Positions 8,685-17,476 of a DNA stretch of 64,000 nt are shown here, piece after piece. The number at the start of each line of letters is the position of its first letter. Within the stretch, counting starts at the first letter, position 1. This DNA comes from Alphaproteobacteria bacterium UBA2966 (GTDB lineage Bacteria; Pseudomonadota; Alphaproteobacteria; UBA2966): assembly GCA_002348365.1 (NCBI GenBank), contig DEBC01000089.1:1-64000 (forward strand). The letters are read 5' to 3'. The position numbers were made by a program, and so were the translations under genes. A model generated the notes under the pieces. That model ran no database searches. It saw only the letters and a program-made list of their open reading frames with translations, and was not told the DNA's origin.

Positions 8685-10271
8685 ATGCGCGATTTTCATC
8701 TACCCGGCCGATCGACCGTACGCTCCATGAACGGGATGGCTGCCACGTCTCATCCGGCGGCCACGCTAACTGCGATCGACGTATTGCGGGCCGGCGGTAA
8801 CGCTGTCGATGCGGCGGTCGCAGCGGCGGCCGTCCTCGGCGTCGTGGAACCGCATTCAACCGGCATCGGCGGCGACTGCTTCGCCCTCTATGCACCTAAG
8901 GGCTCCACCGACATCGTCGCCGTGAACGGTTCGGGGCGGGCGCCTGCCGCGGCCACGGCGGAGTGGTATCTCGACAATGGATTCAATGGAATCCCACTTT
9001 ACAGTCCGCATGCCGTCACCATTCCCGGCGCGGTCGACGCCTGGTCCCGTTTGCTCACCGATCATGGCACGAAGGGATTTGCCGAACTCCTGCAGCCGGC
9101 GATCGACTATGCCGAACAGGGCTATGTCGTGCATGGACGAATCGCACAGGCGTGGTCCGCCAATGCGGAGAAGTTGTCTCAGGACCCGACTTCTGCCCGG
9201 GTCTTTCTGCCCGACGGAAAAGCGCTCGCGGAAGGCGATGTTCATCGCCAGGTCATGTTGGCTGAGACCATGAAAACCATCGTCCGGGAAGGGCGGGACG
9301 GTTTTTATACCGGGCCGGTCGCTGAAGACATGGTGACGTATCTGAATTCCCTGGGCGCGCTGCATACGCTCGACGATTTCGAGAGCCATGAGACAGAATA
9401 TGTGACGCCGATCAAAGGCAGCTACCGCGGTCTCGACGTGTATCAGGTGCCGCCCAACAACCCTGGGATCACGGCCCTGCTCATGTTGCACGTCATCGAG
9501 GGATTTGATCTCGCATCACTGGATCCACTGAGTGTCGAGCGGTTTCACCTCGAAGCCGAGGTTGCCCGGCTGGCCTACAACGTCCGCGAGACCGACGTTG
9601 GGGACCTGGCGTTTGTCGACGTACCTGTTGACAAGCTTCTGTCTGAGGAATTCGCAACCGAATTGCGGAGCCGGATCGATCCGCGGAGAGCCATGGAGTT
9701 GAAATCGATCAAGCCGCCAACGGCTCCGGACACTGTCTACATCTGTGTGGTTGATGCGGACCGGAACGCCATCTCGTTCATAAACTCGATCTCGTACGCT
9801 TTCGGGACCGGTCTTCTCAGCCCCAATACGGGTGTCATGTTGCAAAACCGGGGATCTGGCTTCCGTGTCGAACCGGGACACCCGAATTGCATCGCACCGC
9901 GCAAACGTCCGCTCCACACGATCATGCCGGGCATGCTGGCAGAGGCGGATCGCGTCCTGATGCCGTACGGCGTGATGGGTGGACAATATCAGCCCACTGG
10001 TCACACCCATGTGCTCACCAACATTCTCGACTACGGAATGGACGTGCAGGCGGCCATAGATTTTCCCCGCGCATTTCACTTCGGGGACACATACCTCCTG
10101 GAACGCGGATTGGACGATGAAATCGAGCGCGGACTTCAAGCCTTGGGCCACCAGACGGCGCGTCCCGAGATGCCTCACGGAGGCGGGCAGGCGATCTGGA
10201 TTGATTGGGAGCGTGGGACGCTGGCCGGGGGATCAGAGCCGCGCAAGGACGGCTGCGCCCTCGGCTATTAA
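8685..10271 (+). CDS. Gamma-glutamyltransferase family protein
   Basis: The 528-residue product belongs to the Ntn-hydrolase gamma-glutamyltransferase family, which matures by self-cleavage. The N-terminal part shows GGNAVDAAVAAAAVLGVVEPHSTGIGGDCF, and the predicted cleavage Thr lies in APDTVYICVVDADRNAISF, replacing the classical TTHxSVxD with TVYICVVD. The C-terminal half has MPGMLAEADRVLMPYGVMGGQYQPTGH. No signal peptide is seen, so a cytoplasmic role is likely, unlike periplasmic Ggt. ATG 8685 fits with GAGGGA upstream; an in-frame ATG at 8628 would add residues of no family character. Relatives include acylases, so the substrate is open. Confidence 0.88.
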   Translation: MRDFHLPGRSTVRSMNGMAATSHPAATLTAIDVLRAGGNAVDAAVAAAAVLGVVEPHSTGIGGDCFALYAPKGSTDIVAVNGSGRAPAAATAEWYLDNGFNGIPLYSPHAVTIPGAVDAWSRLLTDHGTKGFAELLQPAIDYAEQGYVVHGRIAQAWSANAEKLSQDPTSARVFLPDGKALAEGDVHRQVMLAETMKTIVREGRDGFYTGPVAEDMVTYLNSLGALHTLDDFESHETEYVTPIKGSYRGLDVYQVPPNNPGITALLMLHVIEGFDLASLDPLSVERFHLEAEVARLAYNVRETDVGDLAFVDVPVDKLLSEEFATELRSRIDPRRAMELKSIKPPTAPDTVYICVVDADRNAISFINSISYAFGTGLLSPNTGVMLQNRGSGFRVEPGHPNCIAPRKRPLHTIMPGMLAEADRVLMPYGVMGGQYQPTGHTHVLTNILDYGMDVQAAIDFPRAFHFGDTYLLERGLDDEIERGLQALGHQTARPEMPHGGGQAIWIDWERGTLAGGSEPRKDGCALGY

Positions 10272-10420
10272 GGCATTAGGTTTGTCCCACGTTGGCGCCC
10301 GTGACGCAGTGTGAGGTGAATTTCCCGGCGATTGGGGTGGTCCAAGGTTTCCTAAAGTTTCAGCATGCGTTGCAGAAAGCCGATTTGGTGCTGCACGGAA
10401 CTGTCGAATAGTTCTCCCGG

Positions 10421-11245
10421 TTACCACAGAGGGCCGAAATGACCGCCGTCAATCTCGAATAGCTCTTTGGGCGCCGCGATCCTTTCGAACACCGCGCGCT
10501 GGGCGGTTGGATTGCAGTGCTCCATCTCATCATGGTGACCGATCATCATCAGTGTCAGTGCTGTCAGATAGGGTGCGGTCAGATAAGGGTGAAACGGGAC
10601 CTCTGTCGGCGGAACAACCCGGGAGGCCAGGTTCTCCCACTTTGTATCGAAGCGACCGCCGTGCTCGGTGAACCATCGGAAGGCCTGAATCAGCTTGAGC
10701 AGTGACGGCGCATTTATCTGGTCGGCCGAGACGACGGGCAACGGGCCGACCGTTGAGTCAGGGCCGCCCTCCACATTGCCTGATGCGAACACCGATTTCA
10801 GGGATGTCAGCGCTGTGTCGCTCGGCTACATGTCGGGAAGTGCCATGCCGCATACGGGGTTCTGGGCAACGATGGCCGCAATGTCGTCTATCAACGCACC
10901 GACGACGAGCACATCCATTGCCGAGTAGCTGACGCCCCACAGCGCAATCCGGTCGATATCGGGTCTTGTTCTCAGGTACGCGACAGCGTCCCGGTAACCT
11001 CGTCCCTGGATCCATGGATTGATTTGAAATCGTGGCTCACCGTCGCTGGCGCCCAGGTTGCGGTGGTCGTAAAGAAGTACGCTGAAGCCGGCCGCATGGA
11101 TCGCTTCCGCGACCGCGTCGATCGCCATCGTGATCGTGGCGGAGGTTCCCTGCGCCATGACGATGCACGGTGGCCTGTCCGCCGCCTTATAGAATCGGCC
11201 GCGCAGGATGGCATTTTCCGACTCGAACTCGATCTCTTGAAGCAT
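10421..11245 (-). pseudogene. Alpha/beta hydrolase interrupted by an in-frame TAG
   Basis: A 274-codon frame with one internal stop, TAG at 10828-10826. The upstream part (140 codons) has the strand-turn VLLYDHRNLGASDG and nucleophile elbow WGVSYSA; the downstream part, in the same frame, supplies the acid in MIGHHDEMEH and the His in DGGHFGPLW. The stop therefore separates the Ser from the Asp and His, so the truncated 139-residue product should be inactive. A single C-to-T change from CAG (Gln) would create it. The rest of the frame is undamaged, so the lesion is recent, or the codon is read through. A downstream ATG-like restart (10792) gives only a partial protein. Confidence 0.8.
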
Positions 11246-11384
11246 TTCGGCCTCCGGGCGCCGAATTTGGCGTGCTTTAGATCGACGGGCAGCGCGGTAC
11301 CCTGACAGGCGGTTACAAGCCCTTCAAGGACGGGGGCCGGGTTCGCCTCCAACTCAATGCTTCGCTACAAGCTTCGGGCCGCCA

Positions 11385-12923
11385 TCACCGCAGGCCGTTC
11401 AGAAAGAACGTTTCAACCTCGCCCTTTCCGCGAATATTCATGATGCCCCGCGGTTCGAGCACGAATCTCGGCTCAATAAGTCGGGCCAATTCGGCCGTGA
11501 CGTGGATGCGATTGGGCTCACTGTATGATTCGAATCGGGCGGCCATGTTCACCGTGTCGCCCCAGATGTCATAAAGAAATCGATGTCTGCCGATGATGCC
11601 GGCCGCGACCGGACCGGTTTGCAGCCCGACGCGCATTTGAAATGGAGGGTCGTGGTTTTCGTTGAATCGGTGTAGCGCGTCAATCATGCCGAGCGCCATG
11701 TGGGCCATCGCGTCCGCATGGTCGGTGTGAGGTTGTGGAACTCCGGCTACAGCCATGTAGGCGTCGCCGATGGTTTTCACCTTTTCCACTCTCAGTTCGG
11801 TCGCCAATTCATCAAACGCGCCGAACAACTCGTTCAGATTCTGCACCAGATGTTCGGGTGCCATATTGGCCGATATCCGAGTGAATCCTACGAGATCGGA
11901 AAACAGGACCGTGGCCTCGTCGAACTGGTCGGCGATCAGGGTTTCCGCACCATGGACGCGCTGAACGATGGGTTCGGGGAGAATCCGGTGCAACAGGTCT
12001 TCGGCTTCTTCTTTGGCCTCCTGCAATGCCCGAGCCGCTTCCATTTTCTCGGTGATGTCTCGGATTATGCCCGTGAAGTAGTACGAATCTCCCACTGACC
12101 AGTGCGACAGGGACATCTCGACCGGGAATTCTTCACCGTTCTTCCTCAGGCCACGCAGCTCAACCGGTTTGTCCGAGTACTTGTGCTGACCGGTACCGCT
12201 TGCCTGCTTCAGGCCAGCGACATGCTTGCCATAAAATTCCTCTGGCATGACCCGTTCCAGTGACCCTCCGACCACTTCCGATTCGCTGTAACCGAAGATC
12301 TGCTCCGCCCCCCGGTTCCAGGAAACGATTGCGCCGTGACCGTCAATTGAAATGATCGCGTCATTCGCGGTTTCCGAGACCGACCGATAGCGCTCCTCGC
12401 TCTGGCGCAATTTCTCTTCGGCGTGCTTCAGGGGTGTCGTATTGAGCCTGATCGAGAACGTGCCGCCGCCGGGGGCCTCATACTCGCGGAAGGCCACCCA
12501 ACTGCCATTCGCGAGTTGCATTTCCTGCCAGGCCTGTCCGCTCAGGCGTGCTTGAAGGCGCTGCTGGATCAACGTATGGACGGTCCTTCCTTCCATCCGA
12601 AAAAAACCTTGTTGGGCGGCGATTCGAACCAGGTCTTCGAACTTCATCCCAGGTTTGAAACTGTTCTCCAGTTCGGGAGAGATTTCGGCGAGGTACTGTC
12701 TGTTGCAATGGACCAACCGGTCTTCCACATCGAACAGCGCCACGCCCTCGGCCAGGTGTTCGATGGCCTCAACCATCTGAATGCGGGCGTCGGCGGTTTC
12801 GCTGCCCGTATGGGAGGCGCCCTCGAGCGTCGCTATCTGACGTTCGAGGGTCTCCAGTTCATTGAGCAGTTGCGCTTTCGTCTTGCGCTGCCGCTGTCGT
12901 GCACGTTGGTCTGTATCCGGCAT
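11385..12923 (-). CDS. PAS-PAS class III adenylate cyclase
   Basis: A 512-residue cytoplasmic signalling enzyme. A basic coiled-coil N-terminus (KTKAQLLNELETLERQIATL) precedes two PAS domains, one beginning MVEAIEHLAEGVALFD and one ERYRSVSETANDAIIS, then a class III cyclase domain in roughly the last 180 residues. Metal Asp residues are in VLFSDLVGFT and VKTIGDAYMAV. The base-selecting Lys (VKTIGD) and Asp (YDIWGDTVNMAAR) are those of adenylate, not guanylate, cyclases; the same segment holds the transition-state Asn and Arg. Start 12923 is preferred because GGAGGA precedes it. It ends the same-strand run 19008-11385 and may sense a small ligand or redox state. Confidence 0.9.
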   Translation of the reverse strand: MPDTDQRARQRQRKTKAQLLNELETLERQIATLEGASHTGSETADARIQMVEAIEHLAEGVALFDVEDRLVHCNRQYLAEISPELENSFKPGMKFEDLVRIAAQQGFFRMEGRTVHTLIQQRLQARLSGQAWQEMQLANGSWVAFREYEAPGGGTFSIRLNTTPLKHAEEKLRQSEERYRSVSETANDAIISIDGHGAIVSWNRGAEQIFGYSESEVVGGSLERVMPEEFYGKHVAGLKQASGTGQHKYSDKPVELRGLRKNGEEFPVEMSLSHWSVGDSYYFTGIIRDITEKMEAARALQEAKEEAEDLLHRILPEPIVQRVHGAETLIADQFDEATVLFSDLVGFTRISANMAPEHLVQNLNELFGAFDELATELRVEKVKTIGDAYMAVAGVPQPHTDHADAMAHMALGMIDALHRFNENHDPPFQMRVGLQTGPVAAGIIGRHRFLYDIWGDTVNMAARFESYSEPNRIHVTAELARLIEPRFVLEPRGIMNIRGKGEVETFFLNGLR

Positions 12924-13010
12924 GTCTGTCCTCCACGACCGAGCCGGTTTCCAACAGGCTATTGGCAACTGCGGATTTATGGAAGGTGGGGTCTTACCTC
13001 ATCCATGCTA

Positions 13011-13448
13011 TCACTCGATCAGATAGCCACCGCCTTTGCCGCGCATGACCGTACAGTCCGCTTCCCGGACACCCGTGACCAGCTCCAGGTTGCTCTTGGT
13101 GAACTCGATCATCCCCTCGACCGTGTAGTCGCCGAACCGGGTCATGCCGAGGGCCTTGTGTCGGGCGCCCAGCACAAGGCGGTCGATCCCCGATTCGTGA
13201 ATGGCCCACAGGCACATGGGCCACGACTCCGCGACCGAATAAAGTGTCGCCCCCGCCAGACTGCTCTTCCCCAATTGTCGACAGGCATCACGGATGGCAT
13301 CGATTTCCGCGTGCGACAAGGGGTCGTTGTGGGTCGCACCCCAATTCCGCCCTCGCCCCACCACTTCGCCCTCGAGAACGATGACGCTGCCAACGGCAAA
13401 GTCGCCGGCATCATACGAGGCCTGTGCTTCAGCCAATGCGAGTCCCAT
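13011..13448 (-). CDS. Cytidine/deoxycytidylate-type deaminase with a degenerate zinc motif
   Basis: The 145-residue product has the nucleoside deaminase fold: DPLSHAEIDAIRDACRQLG provides the zinc His and proton-shuttling Glu. The second zinc motif, PCxxC in the family, reads YSVAESWPMCLWAIHESG, so the first Cys is replaced by Trp (codon TGG) and only the second is kept. Either the zinc site is altered or the enzyme has a new role. The remaining core (GRNWGATHNDPLSHAE, LVLGARHKALGM) is typical. It sits 42 bases after the LLM monooxygenase and before the cyclase on the same strand. Confidence 0.8.
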   Translation of the reverse strand: MGLALAEAQASYDAGDFAVGSVIVLEGEVVGRGRNWGATHNDPLSHAEIDAIRDACRQLGKSSLAGATLYSVAESWPMCLWAIHESGIDRLVLGARHKALGMTRFGDYTVEGMIEFTKSNLELVTGVREADCTVMRGKGGGYLIE

Positions 13449-13490
13449 GAAGTGGTCATGATTTTAATCTGCCATGGCGCTTCCTTCTCG

Positions 13491-14390
13491 TTATCGCTTC
13501 AGCGTTGGGATGATCTCCGTTGCGATCTGCTCGAAAACCGGCATCTCACGCTCCACCAGGGGATAGTGCAGGACGATTTCAGTGATGCCGATCTCGATGA
13601 CCCGCTCAACCATTTCCGTGAAGGCATCGGTTGATGCGTAGTACGCGATCGCGCCGCCGCAGTCCCGCGACTGCTGGTCTAGGACCACGTATGAACGTCG
13701 CAGTGTCTTCGGGTCACGGTCGATGGCCGCACAGTGCTCGTCCAGCAAGTTCATCCGGTCACGGGTTTCCTGAAGCTGCGCGTCGAAGGTTTGGGCGAAA
13801 CTGAGGCTGTTCCAGATATCGGCATGCCGGGCGGTGAGCTTGAGCATGACCGGACCCAGCGCGCCGATGGCGATGGGTGGTCGCGGTTGCTGGATGGGCC
13901 GGGGGATCATGACGGCATCTTTGATGTTGTAGTAGTTGCCTTGATAGGTCGTGGTTTCATTTGCCAGTAACAGATCGACGACCTCCACGTATTCCTTCAG
14001 GCGGGCCACTCGTTCCGGATAACTCCAGTTCGGTATGCCGATCATGTCGTAGGCCGGGTCCTCGATGAGACCGGTGCCGATGCCCACCACCAGACGTCCA
14101 TTGGAGATCTGATCAACCGTCAATGCCTGGCGGGCCAGCATTGCGGGGTTTCTGAATGGAATCTGGGTTACGTAAGTCGCGATGTTGATTCGAGAGGTCT
14201 CTCGGGCGACGGCGGCCAGGGTGGTCCAGCCCTCCAACCAGGGGATGTGCGGATTTCGCCAGTCGACAAAATGATCGGCGGTCGCGACGAGATCGAACCC
14301 CAGCTCTTCAACATGTCTGAATCGTTGGGCGAGCTCAGCCCAGGGGGCGTTGGGCAACAGCAATACCTGAAACTGCAGTTTCTGGCTCAT
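13491..14390 (-). CDS. LLM class flavin- or F420-dependent oxidoreductase
   Basis: A 299-residue luciferase-like TIM-barrel enzyme: LGFDLVATADHFVDW near the N-terminus, RINIATYVTQIPFRNPAMLARQ, ISNGRLVVGIGTGLIE and PRPPIAIGALGPVMLKLTARHADIWN. These are the cofactor and barrel signatures of the F420/FMN LLM group. Its neighbours (a reductase before, a deaminase after) suggest a monooxygenase in a nitrogen-compound pathway, but that is inference; it is not RutA-like at the N-terminus. Stop TAA, 42 bases before the deaminase start. Confidence 0.85.
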   Translation of the reverse strand: MSQKLQFQVLLLPNAPWAELAQRFRHVEELGFDLVATADHFVDWRNPHIPWLEGWTTLAAVARETSRINIATYVTQIPFRNPAMLARQALTVDQISNGRLVVGIGTGLIEDPAYDMIGIPNWSYPERVARLKEYVEVVDLLLANETTTYQGNYYNIKDAVMIPRPIQQPRPPIAIGALGPVMLKLTARHADIWNSLSFAQTFDAQLQETRDRMNLLDEHCAAIDRDPKTLRRSYVVLDQQSRDCGGAIAYYASTDAFTEMVERVIEIGITEIVLHYPLVEREMPVFEQIATEIIPTLKR

Positions 14391-14422
14391 GACTGGCTGG
14401 TCCTCAACCTTTCGACGGCATG

Positions 14423-16393
14423 CTAGATCTCACGAGCGACGCGGTGACCGTCGACCACCGCCAGTTCGATGTCGCGCGGCTGAAAACAGTCGCCAATGGC
14501 GTGTACCTCCGGGTGGCGTTCCTTGAGGTCTCGGAACAATTCATCGTCGGCCTGTCCGCCTGCCGCGAGCACCACTGCGTCGATATCTTCAATCGTTCGC
14601 GGCTCCCACGAAACCACGTTGTAGACGTCGACTGATTTGTCGTTCACTTCCCAGACCCCCGTGAACGGTGTCAACGTGACATTCTTTTTCATCAGGCGCT
14701 CGAGTTGCACATGCCAGGCAGGGATGGGCATGTGACGGCCGATGTATTCAAGACCGGTGACAATTTCCACGTTTCGGCCCTGGTCCGCCAGGTGCTCGGC
14801 GACGCTCGGCGCCTCAGCGCGACCAAGTGTGTCAACCACCAGTACGCGTTGACCGATTTCGGAATTCCCCAACAGCACGTCCCGGCTGCTCAGCACATGC
14901 TTCTGGTCGGCGCCGATCACATCAGGACGAAATGCAGTCGATCCCGTGGCCACGATGATGGCATCCGGCACGCAAGCAAGAACATCCTCAGTGCCAGCTT
15001 CGTGCCCAAGCTTGATGGCAACCCCCAGCTTCTCGAGTTGGCGCTCGAAGAAAAGGATGATCTGTTCGAAGATGTCCCTGGCGGGCGTACGCATGACCAG
15101 GTTCACCTGGCCTCCGAGCCGTTGTCCCTTCTCGAACAGGATGACCTCGTGACCGCGTTCGGCCGCGATGCGGGCCGCTTCGCAGCCCGCGGGGCCGCCA
15201 CCAACGACGACGACTTTCCGCTTCTCTGATGCCGGAGGCAGTTCGGACCATTCCCGTTCACGTCCGGTTACGGGGTTATAGATGCACCCTACGCCCATCC
15301 CGAGATAGATGTGCCCGACGCAGCTTTGCGTACAGGCAATACAGGTCCGGATATCGTCAGCGCGGCCCTCCCGGGCTTTGTTCGCCCAATGTGGATCAGC
15401 AATCAGCGCGCGGGCCATTCCAATGATGTCCGCCTTGCCATCGGCAAGCATGCCATTTGCGAGTGCCGGTGAATCGATGCGGCCTGTCCCCACGACAGGC
15501 AAAGTCGTGGCCTCCTTGAGTCCGGCAGGCAGATAAGCGAACTGTCCCGGCTTGTAATAGTGTGGCGGCCAGTGCTCTCGCCCGCTGCGCGGACTGGGCA
15601 CGATCCCCTGCCACATGTTGAAGTAATCAACCTTGCCGCCCGCTTCGACGAGACGCGCAATCTGTTTGTAGTCCTCCAAGCCCAGACTGTAGTCGACGAG
15701 ATCGTCGTAAAACCGGATGCCGAGCAAACGCTCCGGTCCCAGCTCGCCGCGCACCACATCAATGACTTCGTCGAGGAATGTCATGCGTTCTTCAAGTGTG
15801 CCGCCGCCATATTTGTCGTCACGCTGATTGGCCTGTTTGCTGAGGAAATTTGCGAACAAAAAGTCGAGACCAACCGCCAACTCGACACCATCCATCTCAC
15901 CACGGTTGACTCGTTGGGTCGCGGCGGCAAACGACTCGATCACTTCTTCGACCTCTGCCGTCGACATGGCGTGCGGGACCAACTGAGGTGCAGAAAAGTC
16001 AGGTGCTGGAATCGCCGACGGTGCATCGATGGTCTTCTGCAGATAGGCGGCGCCGTCGGACACACGGCGCCCGCGATGGCCGAGTTGTGCCAACATAGGC
16101 ACGCCATAAGCATGCGTGGCTTCGGAGAATTTGCCGTAGACGGCCGTAATGCGCTCATCGTAGTTGGCCAACGAGAGCGTGGTATCACCCTCATGCCGGG
16201 TCACGGTAAAGCCGGTCACGATAATACCAACGCCTCCCTTAGCGCGCTCGCGCACGTAATCGACATAACGATCCGTTGGGATGCCGTCGCCGGTCTGAAA
16301 ATGGGCCGCGTGGCCCGTGTTCATGATCCGGTTCTTCAACGTATATGTGCCGACCTTCAGCGGCGCGAACAGACTTGGAAACGGTTCGGCCAT
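14423..16393 (-). CDS. Old Yellow Enzyme/Fe-S flavoprotein (2,4-dienoyl-CoA reductase/trimethylamine dehydrogenase family)
   Basis: A 656-residue fusion. The N-terminal TIM barrel (about 1-340) has LFAPLKVGTYTLKNRIMNTGHAAHFQ and binds FMN. Four Cys in CIACTQSCVGHIYLGMGVGC near residues 340-360 fit a [4Fe-4S] cluster. The remainder is a FAD/NAD(P)-binding module with VVVVGGGPAGCEAARIAAERGHEVILFEK and IIVATGSTAF. Family members reduce unsaturated acyl-CoA or demethylate amines. ATG 16393 is preferred over GTG 16408, with AAGGGGAG upstream. 84 bases from the ketopantoate-reductase-like gene. Confidence 0.88.
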   Translation of the reverse strand: MAEPFPSLFAPLKVGTYTLKNRIMNTGHAAHFQTGDGIPTDRYVDYVRERAKGGVGIIVTGFTVTRHEGDTTLSLANYDERITAVYGKFSEATHAYGVPMLAQLGHRGRRVSDGAAYLQKTIDAPSAIPAPDFSAPQLVPHAMSTAEVEEVIESFAAATQRVNRGEMDGVELAVGLDFLFANFLSKQANQRDDKYGGGTLEERMTFLDEVIDVVRGELGPERLLGIRFYDDLVDYSLGLEDYKQIARLVEAGGKVDYFNMWQGIVPSPRSGREHWPPHYYKPGQFAYLPAGLKEATTLPVVGTGRIDSPALANGMLADGKADIIGMARALIADPHWANKAREGRADDIRTCIACTQSCVGHIYLGMGVGCIYNPVTGREREWSELPPASEKRKVVVVGGGPAGCEAARIAAERGHEVILFEKGQRLGGQVNLVMRTPARDIFEQIILFFERQLEKLGVAIKLGHEAGTEDVLACVPDAIIVATGSTAFRPDVIGADQKHVLSSRDVLLGNSEIGQRVLVVDTLGRAEAPSVAEHLADQGRNVEIVTGLEYIGRHMPIPAWHVQLERLMKKNVTLTPFTGVWEVNDKSVDVYNVVSWEPRTIEDIDAVVLAAGGQADDELFRDLKERHPEVHAIGDCFQPRDIELAVVDGHRVAREI

Positions 16394-16492
16394 CGAGCTC
16401 CCCTTCACGTGTTAGACCTGGAACAGGCCCCGTTCAGGGAAGTCTAGGACAAAGGAGGGATCCGATGACAGCCGTCACCGGTGTGCCTGGAC

Positions 16493-17476
16493 TTAGCCGG
16501 GATAACAACCTGCCTCGCGGGCGCGGCGCACGACCAGGGCGTAGACCAGGTCGATGGTCGGGGTCGGCACGCCCACCAGGCGTCCCAGTTCGACGACGGA
16601 ACCGACGAGAGCGTCTATTTCCATGGGCCGTCCCTGATCGAGGTCCTGCAACATTGACGTTCGGTGGGCACCCACCGCTTCGGCCGTCTTGATCCGAGCG
16701 TCCACATCCATGGTGAACTCGGCACCGAGGGCTTCTCCCACTGCCTGGCCTTCCATCATCATGTTCCGCAAGAGCGAATAACAATCGGGGTCGGTAGCGA
16801 GGGTTTCGAGTGTCGCATCGGTCAAGACACTGACCGGGTTGAAGGAGAGGTTGCCCCACAGCTTCATCCAGATCTCGTTACGGATCTTGGGACGAACCGG
16901 AGACTTGAGGCCCGCCGAGACCATGGCCTTGCTCAGTCTGAGGGCCCGGTCCGAGCGACTGCCGTCGGGTTCCCCAAGAGGCATGCGGTTGCCGTAGGAG
17001 TGTCGGACAACGCCCGGACGTTCGATTTCGGCCGAAGTCCAGACCACGCAGCCGATCACACGCTCAGGTCCGATATGAGTCCACTGGCGGTCGCCGGGAT
17101 CGACACTGGCGAGGCGATGACCTTCGTACGGCCCGTCCAACTTGTGGAAATACCACCAGGGAATCCCATTCACGACGGGCACAACGACCGTGTCCGGACC
17201 AAGCAGGGGCGCCATGCCTTCTACGATTGGTGGCACGGAATGCGCCTTCAGCGCGATTAAGACATAGTCTTGAACGCCGGCCTCCGCTGGATCATCCGTA
17301 CATCGCGGGCGGGTGACAAATTCATCCCCGTCTTCGGTTATCAGTGTAAGACCGTCCTGTTTCATCGCGGCGAGGTGTGGCCCCCGGGCGATGAGAGTCA
17401 CGTCAAGACCTTCATGGCTCAGGAGGGCGCCGACGTGTCCGCCGATAGCGCCGGCGCCATAGATACAGACCTTCAT
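16493..17476 (-). CDS. Ketopantoate reductase (ApbA/PanE) family protein
   Basis: The 327-residue product has the Rossmann motif CIYGAGAIGGHVGALLSHEG at residues 3-22, the conserved VLIALKAHSVP strand, the catalytic-Lys helix IWMKLWGNLSFNPVS and the terminal SMLQDLDQGRPMEIDALVG with conserved Ser and Glu. Such enzymes reduce 2-oxo acids with NADPH; several paralogues act outside pantothenate synthesis. Its start overlaps the stop of the acyl-CoA ligase by 4 bases, so translation is coupled and a shared catabolic role is more likely than vitamin B5 synthesis. Confidence 0.85.
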   Translation of the reverse strand: MKVCIYGAGAIGGHVGALLSHEGLDVTLIARGPHLAAMKQDGLTLITEDGDEFVTRPRCTDDPAEAGVQDYVLIALKAHSVPPIVEGMAPLLGPDTVVVPVVNGIPWWYFHKLDGPYEGHRLASVDPGDRQWTHIGPERVIGCVVWTSAEIERPGVVRHSYGNRMPLGEPDGSRSDRALRLSKAMVSAGLKSPVRPKIRNEIWMKLWGNLSFNPVSVLTDATLETLATDPDCYSLLRNMMMEGQAVGEALGAEFTMDVDARIKTAEAVGAHRTSMLQDLDQGRPMEIDALVGSVVELGRLVGVPTPTIDLVYALVVRRAREAGCYPG

